Source: Folioceros fuciformis
Lineage: Eukaryota; Anthocerotophyta; Anthocerotopsida; Anthocerotales
Direction of reading: 5' to 3'
Length of the DNA: 23,686 nucleotides
Assembly (NCBI GenBank): GCA_049999805.1
Contig: JBNGIO010005654.1
Location: 1 to 23,686 of the forward strand
The translations under genes were made by a program, and so were the position numbers. Positions 18,014 through 23,686 of this stretch are shown here, one piece after another. Within the stretch, counting starts at the first letter, position 1; each line of letters begins with the position of its first letter. The notes under the pieces were generated by a model. The model made no database searches. It was not told where the DNA came from and worked only from the letters and a program-made list of their open reading frames with translations.

Positions 18014-18894
18014 GCTCAACCCTTTCGCAAACCCTTCAAGTCTTCTGCAGACGACTAGTACAGGTACTGCTGGGACCAAGTCCTGAAAATTGCGCTAGTT
18101 GGCGCAATCAGTGCAGACGGGCAGATTGAACTTGGCCCCTTTTGGACGGGTCTCGCAACATTCAGGTTCAATGATCCAACAAACGCTTGGTACATGGACC
18201 TGATGCTACAACAGGAGTGCAACATCTCCATTGTGATCAGGTGGACTTGTTCCCATGCTGCTGGCTTTTCACGCTGACAACTGTCGGCTGCGGTTGTGGG
18301 ACGTGCCAGGGCCTTGTAGCTCACTCAAGCAGTGAACTGGATGGTTTGTCTGTTTACCGATTGATTGAAACAGTAGAACTTAACAGAGGGTTTAACCCCT
18401 AGATGACGAGCCGAAACCGGCCGAAACCCTAAACCCTAGCCGAAAATAATAGATAAGAAGCTTAAGCTAGTATTTTATTGAAGCGTTACATATGGCGGCC
18501 TTGGGCCTAGTCCTTTCGTGACCCCGTTGTCTTTCTAGTTTTTGTTTTTTTTAGGAGATGCATTTATCCATATTGCTTGTATTAATAAAGATTCCATTTA
18601 CTTCCTTTATGTAAATGGATATTCTGATATATTGAAAGTTGAACAAGTAAACGAAGTGGGAGAGGCTAGTAAACGCAAAAGAGATTGGTTAGCCTGTGGC
18701 TTCTTAAGCAACAAGAGAAACCATAGACTGCACTAGGCAAAAAAAAGTAACCTGCGATTAGACCTCGTGATCAAGAGTATTGAAACAACCTACAGCCGGA
18801 GAATTGCTGAGGAAAGATGTCACGGTGTCTTGTGAGGAAAGATGAACCTCTGATCAATTTGACTGTTCTACTAGAATGGTGAATAGGACAGTTG
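18014..18894. other. Intergenic region between convergent genes, with AT-rich island and telobox
   Basis: Holds the 3' UTRs of the TH1 gene and, on the other strand, BIN4. A double plant-telomere motif AAACCCTAAACCCTAG lies at 18424-18439. From about 18541 to 18760 the sequence becomes AT-rich and contains a 64-codon frame (18542-18736) preceded by a pyrimidine run and TTTTTTTTAG that looks like a splice acceptor. That frame matches nothing recognised and has no mate exon nearby. Confidence 0.5.
18424..18439 (+). promoter_or_regulatory. Interstitial telomere-type motif (telobox)
   Basis: AAACCCTAAACCCTAG contains two overlapping units of the plant telomere repeat. In plants such teloboxes bind Myb-type and other factors in promoters of ribosomal and cell-cycle genes. 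This one is between convergent genes, so a role is unclear. Confidence 0.6.
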
Positions 18895-21370
18895 CTATTT
18901 AACTTGCTTCTTCGTGCTCTTGGGCGATGCCTTGGATCGTTTAACAGCTGCTGCTACCTGCATGAGAGACGTTCAATGTCAACCTGGAGCGGACCCATGG
19001 CAAGCATGCCCTGGAGTACTTGAGGCTCAACTGATATGGTGGTCGTATGGTACCTTGGTCCCTGCTTTACTTGCCCTGCTCACCTTCACAACTTTTGTCT
19101 TCTTTACTACAACTTTCTTCGCCACTTTCTGTACCACAAGGGGATTAGGGGAGCGGGAAGTGCAAAAATGGTCAGAGCATCAACAGTCTGAATCATCCTC
19201 ACCAGTTTTGTTTGGCTTGGTTTCTTGGCCTTCTTTGTCGGCTCTACAGATGCAGTGCCCAATCCATCGTCCTGAGCAGGTGGTTGTGTACTTGGTCGAA
19301 ACCCCTCGTCATCAGACCCCAATGTGAAGCCGTCAAGAGTTCCTGCAGTCTCCACGCTGATTGAGAACCTAGCGACTCCTAAGCCAGTAGAGCACTTGCC
19401 AACTGGAATGCAGTGATTCCATGCTATGCAGCTACGAGCCCAGAGCAGAAAAATAGGCACTGACCTTCAACCATGGTTTCATCCTCATGCCTGTCGGTGT
19501 CTACTCTAAGCTGCATGAAGTCACTCATTACAGCCTCCACCTGGCACGCCCAAAGAACCTTACTTCATTTGCCATCTTATTAAGCTCACTGAGCACAGAA
19601 AAGCACGAAAGGCACACTGAAGGAGCTGGTCAAGATGCTGTAAGCTTGAAACAAGATTTGATGCCACACAAACCTCACTCTAGTATGACAACTGTCCATA
19701 ACCCACCTTTGCCTCATTCGGGCCGATATTGACCTGCAAGAAGATTGCGCTGCATTACTCAAGTCATCCATGACACCTTCCAGCACATACTGGAAAGGAA
19801 AGCTAGAAAATGAGTTCCAAAAAGCATGCCCGTTTTCTAGCAGCTTGCATGAGGCAGGTAAGAATGGTTTGTCCCTTCTTGTACTTACCACTATAAATGT
19901 ACTCGAAGGCACGATGCCAGCTCGGTAAATGACCCCTACACAGCAGGCAAAGGAGATGATAAGGCAACCATAACGTCCAATTTGGGTGGTGTACTTTGGG
20001 ATGTTCATCATGACATTGTAGCACAGTAGATACCTGCCTAAGAGACAATTACCTTTCAGATCCACAAGAAGCTCATCCGCATTCTTCCCAGAGACAGAGA
20101 AGCGGCCAACTGCACCCATGTCTCCACTCAGATCCAGAGAATCCCCGTCACATTCAACGAGCACCTAGTACACCACTATTGGAAACAGCATCAGAAACCT
20201 TTCCACGATGCTTCTTGGAAATCAGATCTCTTCCAAGAAGAGGTACCGCTGACAGGCATACCTTAGTTAAATGCACTTTCTCAGGGAAAACCAAAGGCAA
20301 GCACGAAGGCACCTGAAAATATGTGAAATCAAACCAAATCAGAAGGTCAGTCTATAGTGGGACCATAGTACAAATAACTACTTATCAAAGGTCAGTAAAG
20401 ACCGCGCACCTTTGCCTTTGCCCGAGGTTCTTGTGAGCCGACAATGTCCTCCTCATTTTTTAGGTCGGCACCTTCCTCAACTGCGGGACCGTCAGGCCGG
20501 GAGCCCATCACGTCAGATTGAGAGGCAATCACATCAGGTTGGGAGGCAACCACGTTCTGTTGAGAGTCCTCGATCTCCTGCTGAGATTCAACCATTTCCG
20601 CTTCCTGCACAGGAGCTTCAGATTCTTGAGATAAGAGTCTCGCATCAAACAGACTACTCAAAGTAGCCTGTCTGAACGACTTTTTAACTGTGCTCTTCTT
20701 CTGCTTCGGTACGCTGGGTGGCTTCTTGGAATGAGCTGCAGGATCTCTTCTCACACTTGCAGAGGACATCCTTGACAGACCACCCGTTCTTGTGCCATGA
20801 TCATCGTCATCATCCAGAATCACAATCTTATCAGGTGAGGGCTGCACCACTTCCTTCCGCTTCTTGGAGGGGGAAGCCCCACGTTTGCTACCTGCCTCCT
20901 TCCTCTTTGCATTTGCTCTTGGTGTCCCACCCTTCTTTCCTGAAGCTTGCTTCTGAGAGGACGGTTTCCCAGATAGCTCTGAACCACGAGCATCGACCTT
21001 GGCCCCTACGGAAGAAGCACTTGACTTTCCACCCCGCTGTTTCCCTCCGTCGCTTTTTGCTGAGGAGCTTGAAGGGGACGAGGGTACACTGTAGCTCTCT
21101 GGAGCCTGCCAACACATTCACTTACTGATGCCATGACTGCCAGAGCAATAAATTCTATCTCAATATAAAAGAAATCTACACCTGAGCTTCACCACAAGAG
21201 ACGGAATAAGTGGGCCAGATGATGTTCGACACGTCTTTCACAACACAAACACAGAGCGAAAGCCACAGTGCCACAGAGCCAGAGGCATCTGGTCCACAAA
21301 GCCTGGACGAGCATACCTGGAAGTCACGAAACCAGTCTGGTGATTTGGGCTGGCCAGTATCTTTGTCCAT
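18895..21370 (-). CDS. BIN4: BIN4 (MIDGET), DNA-binding subunit of plant topoisomerase VI
   Basis: Plant-specific nuclear protein that works with TOP6A, TOP6B and RHL1 in the topoisomerase VI complex needed for endoreduplication. Ten exons: 21370-21317, 21105-20410, 20312-20262, 20164-20053, 19935-19889, 19733-19707 (a 9-codon microexon), 19540-19465, 19342-19203, 19128-19084, 18957-18895; 436 residues, close to the Arabidopsis length. The N-terminus has the signature SPDWFRDFQAP. A long disordered, basic/serine-rich exon 2 follows with an NLS-like PSKKRKE (about 96-102) and an acidic ILDDDDD (about 113-119). The conserved core runs from LPLVFPEKV through LVECDGDSLDLSGDMGAVG, DLKG, IVPSSTF and NIGPNEAKVEAVM to DETMVEGTLDGF. 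A Lys-rich tail (KVAKKVVVKK) follows, as in AT-hook-like DNA-binding ends. Residues 177-242 hold six SQ sites, and 164-171 reads QATLSSLF. The start at 21370 is the ATG opening the SPDWF exon. Confidence 0.93.
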
Positions 21371-21725
21371 AACTCGTGCTTCAAGTGTTTGTCAAGGGAC
21401 TCATACTTAACCCTGCAGAATCCTCATTCACAAGTTGTCTCGCCCAGCCATGGAGATGCTGGTGATGATGTGCGACACGTTTTTCGCAACCCACAGGCAG
21501 CAAGAGCCACAGTGTCACAGAGCTAGAGGCATCTGCTACACAAAGCCTGGACGAGCATACCTGGAAGTCACGAAACTAATCCGGTTATTTAGGCCGGCCA
21601 GTATCTGTGTCCATAACTCGAGCTTCAAATGTTTCTCAAAGGGCTCACGCTCAACCCTGCAGAATCCAGCTCAGCCACTCTCATTCAGAAGTTGTCTCCC
21701 CCTCCCTTGGAAATGCTGGTGCAGC
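21195..21725. repeat. Tandem duplication of about 250 bp covering BIN4 exon 1
   Basis: Two diverged units lie side by side: about 21195-21445 and 21446-21725, offset by 244-257 bp. Shared blocks include CGACACGT, AGCCACAGTG, AAAGCCTGGACGAGCATACC, CAGTATCT, GTCCATAACTCG and AACCCTGCAGAATCC. Each unit carries a BIN4 first exon with its splice donor and, at its right end, a copy of the 3' end of the neighbouring 51-codon ORF (GETTCE or GETTSE then TGA). The left unit holds the working exon. Confidence 0.9.
21561..21614 (-). pseudogene. Dead duplicate of BIN4 exon 1
   Basis: Same length (54 bp) and same splice donor as the working exon at 21317-21370. It begins MDTDTGRPK and ends FRDFQ. Two codons are now stops: TAA at 21585-21587 where the working copy has Ser, and TAG at 21576-21578 where it has Trp. 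Transcripts starting here could splice into BIN4 exon 2 but would not give the full protein from this ATG. Confidence 0.88.
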
Positions 21726-21836
21726 AGCTGGAGCTGAAGCTGCCTCCGCTTCTTTGACCTTCTCAGCCCAGTACTGCGCAAGAGGTGGGCCGAATATGAA
21801 GTGGCCAGACCAGACCCCTATTCTGTCCACGAACAT
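21681..21836 (-). CDS. Small ORF, 51 residues, unknown function
   Basis: An ATG-started frame reading MFVDRIGVWSGHFIFGPPLA and then QYWAEKVKEAEA, with an Ala/Pro-rich tail ending GETTSE. The first 24 residues are hydrophobic and aromatic with an FGPP turn, followed by an amphipathic charged helix; this resembles small organelle membrane proteins, but no family was recognised. Its 3' end was copied in the tandem duplication, and both copies keep the same stop position, which suggests a real coding end. Upstream in frame there is a stop (TGA) close to 21864, but a further 5' exon cannot be excluded. It lies upstream of BIN4 on the same strand. Confidence 0.5.
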   Translation of the reverse strand: MFVDRIGVWSGHFIFGPPLAQYWAEKVKEAEAASAPAAAPAFPREGETTSE

Positions 21837-22593
21837 ATTCCAAAACCTCAGTATCTCATCACACCATCATTCGACACTCCAAACCTTACCAAAGTTCCCC
21901 ATTCTAAGCTGTGCCCACACACCTTCCAAGAACCCCCTTGGCGTTATAAGCTACTCCTCATCTTGAAAGCTTGATAAGAAACAAAGAAACAAACAGCTCA
22001 CGATTCCAAGGAAGGAAAGCCGCACCCAATGGCACCCAGCACAAGGGGTACAGGGAGGCGAGGCCGACGATACATGAAGGACAGAATTACACTCCCCTCG
22101 TCCCACCCTCGTGACGTTCTGCTGCCAGCAAAATGTGAGCACCGACCCAAAGACAAGTTCACAACAGGCAGCAGCGGGCTCCTGTCCGATCGGGCCTGGC
22201 CTAACCTAAGTGTTGTCCGCGGATTATCGTTCGGGATTCTCGGGGGAGGTGGGAGATTGTCGGAGGTTCTTCAGCCTACAGTCTTCCGTAGATAAAAACG
22301 ATCATCTCGCGCAGCCCGATTTACACACAGTAATCCTCACTGAGAATCTGCTCGTTCCCGACGCAGGCAGCCCGAAAGGCGGCAAGCATGGGGGCCGCCG
22401 CACGCTCGCATGGTTGGACGTGTGTTACTGCGAGATTAAAATTGGATCCGAGGTCCTGCCAGAACTATCTATCATTGAGCCAGCGATCCGAGCCGTTGTG
22501 AAGAGCGAGGCAACAAGAAGAAGAAGAAACAGAGGCGCGGTGTTGTGAGGGCAACAGACTGGAGGAGAAGGCTAAGTGTGGAGGTTGGTGGAG
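21837..22593. promoter_or_regulatory. Divergent upstream region
   Basis: Separates the minus-strand small ORF/BIN4 side from the plus-strand gene at 22594. It must hold the promoters and 5' UTRs of both. Several overlapping open frames on both strands (for example 22029-22295 and 22210-22548, plus) have no recognisable domain and conflict with each other, so none is called. Confidence 0.45.
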
Positions 22594-23686
22594 ATGGGGT
22601 CCAACCAGGCTGCCAATGCGGCAGCACAAGCAGCCAAGACCGGGCTCGGGATTCTCTTCAGCGCAACCAAATCTACCATTAGCGCAGTCGCAACGGGAGT
22701 GTCCATAGCCAGGCAGAAGTACGCAGACAAGCATGAATCAGACACACTGAAAGAGCTGCGAGCCAAGGGCTCTCCCGTGGATGCCATGTTTGCGGTGTTG
22801 AGGAGAGTCTACTACTTGTATCTGGCAGGCTACAAGTACGAGCTCGCTGCAGCATCGCAGCAGGTTGCGAAACGGCTGGTACGTGCCACAAATGAATCCG
22901 AAGTTGGAAGTTGGAACATACAGAGGGGAGTAGGATTTGCTTGAGAATGTGAGAGTGAGAGCAGCATTTTAGGCCAAAGCATGCCGAGGTGACAAGGGCT
23001 CCTGCCTATGTGGTCTGTCCATCATCGTGCTGTGTGCGCAGACTGAGCCTGAAAAGTCCAGTGTCCCACTTGATGCAGTAATTGTTGCTGGGCACGTGCT
23101 GTGTGATGAGGCGCTCAAGTTTGGCGACTTTGAGCAAGGCAAGTTCTCACAAGGATTGCAAGATTTCGTGAACAAGACGAGGATGGGGAAGGATCACTAC
23201 GACAGGGATATGCTGACGCATGACTTCTACTATGCGGTGCTGCTGTGTAGTGAGGTAAGCAAGTGCAAGTGCCATGGTATTTTGTGACAAGCAAACTTGG
23301 TAGAGAGTGCAGGCATATTGGTTGGGGCCTGCCTCGCTCGTCTCATTCACGTCATGTCTGTCATGTATGGCATCAGACCCATGGATCAGACTGGGCTGCA
23401 ATAGAGCAGGTTTTTCGAGAGGCTGTCGGTCGGCTTGTCGAGTTTACCAGGAGCGCAATACACGAGGACGGAACAGACGAGCTGCGGTGAGGGCCTTTCC
23501 ATCCGGTCATGGTGGTGAAGATGGATTCAGGGCAATGTCTGGGTATGAGGGACACAGGATCTTGGGCTACTAATTCATGTCTTCGCTGCACGCATTGCAG
23601 CACGAAAGCAGCAAAGGCTGTCTTCTCGTATGCGAAAGCTATCAAGACAGCTGGCCAGGAGACGGAACAGAAGAGGCAGAGGGATC
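22594..23686 (+). CDS. Unknown multi-exon helical protein, 3' end outside window
   Basis: Exons joined by GT-AG in phase: 22594-22878, 23042-23254, 23377-23486, and 23601 to the window edge; 231 residues visible. It begins MGSNQAANAAAQAAKTGLG, an Ala/Gly-rich helix with small-residue spacing, followed by ATKSTISAVATGVSIARQKY. The central part has VYYLYLAGYKYELAAASQQ. Exon 2 has DAVIVAGHVLCDEALKFGDFEQGKF and HDFYYAVLLCSE. Exon 3 has IEQVFREAVGRLVEFTRSAI. The last visible part is lysine-rich. The layout looks all-alpha, and the first 45 residues could form an amphipathic membrane-binding helix. I do not recognise the family. The start is the first ATG in the frame; upstream GTG and TTG codons are not plausible eukaryotic starts. 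Confidence 0.7.

Noticed and set aside
20718-21128. 136-codon plus-strand frame opposite BIN4 exon 2
   Set aside because: Arises from the biased Ser/Lys codons of the disordered BIN4 exon on the other strand.
22210-22548. 112-codon plus-strand frame before the unknown gene
   Set aside because: No recognisable domain, overlaps another frame (22029-22295) and lies where a promoter and 5' UTR are expected.

Overview
The window is nuclear DNA from a streptophyte plant. The genes have many short GT-AG introns (about 80-150 bp). They include a CYP85-clan cytochrome P450, a DRG1-type GTPase and BIN4, the plant-specific subunit of topoisomerase VI. The compact introns, and a TH1 domain with no myosin motor, suggest a bryophyte, lycophyte or streptophyte alga rather than a flowering plant. 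The sequence alone does not fix the species. No RNA gene or CRISPR array was seen.

Layout. Positions 1-2.5 kb hold a decayed PIF/Harbinger DNA transposon: a Myb/SANT-like ORF1 on + and a DDE transposase on -, both with stops and frame breaks. Positions 2744-8504 are a complete and young Ty3/gypsy LTR retrotransposon: 589-bp LTRs differing at two sites, a 5-bp target duplication CCACC, an initiator-tRNA-Met primer site, gag, protease-RT-RNaseH-integrase and a polypurine tract. Positions 8.5-9.1 kb are non-coding with one hairpin. The P450 gene (8 exons, -) covers 9142-11416. Positions 11.4-14.1 kb are low-coding DNA with several tandem repeat families. DRG1 (10 exons, -) covers 14082-16276. 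It diverges across a 677-bp shared promoter from a TH1-domain gene (4 exons, +, 16954-18013). BIN4 (10 exons, -) covers 18895-21370. Upstream of BIN4 is a ~250-bp tandem duplication carrying a dead copy of BIN4 exon 1, next to a 51-codon ORF. A helical gene of unknown function starts at 22594 (+) and runs off the right edge.

The most interesting signal is in the retrotransposon. Gag and pol lie in one frame separated by a single UGA followed by CGG. Nine nucleotides further on there is a perfect 8-bp stem-loop, and then a second hairpin. That is the arrangement of the class II stop-codon readthrough signals known from plant RNA viruses, so pol is probably made by programmed readthrough. The LTR termini are also non-canonical (AG...CT in place of TG...CA).

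The host genes are not an operon-like set. BIN4 (endoreduplication, genome integrity), DRG1 (translation/ribosome-linked GTPase), the P450 (probably isoprenoid or hormone oxidation) and the TH1 protein (membrane/actin-type tail domain) appear to be independent neighbours.
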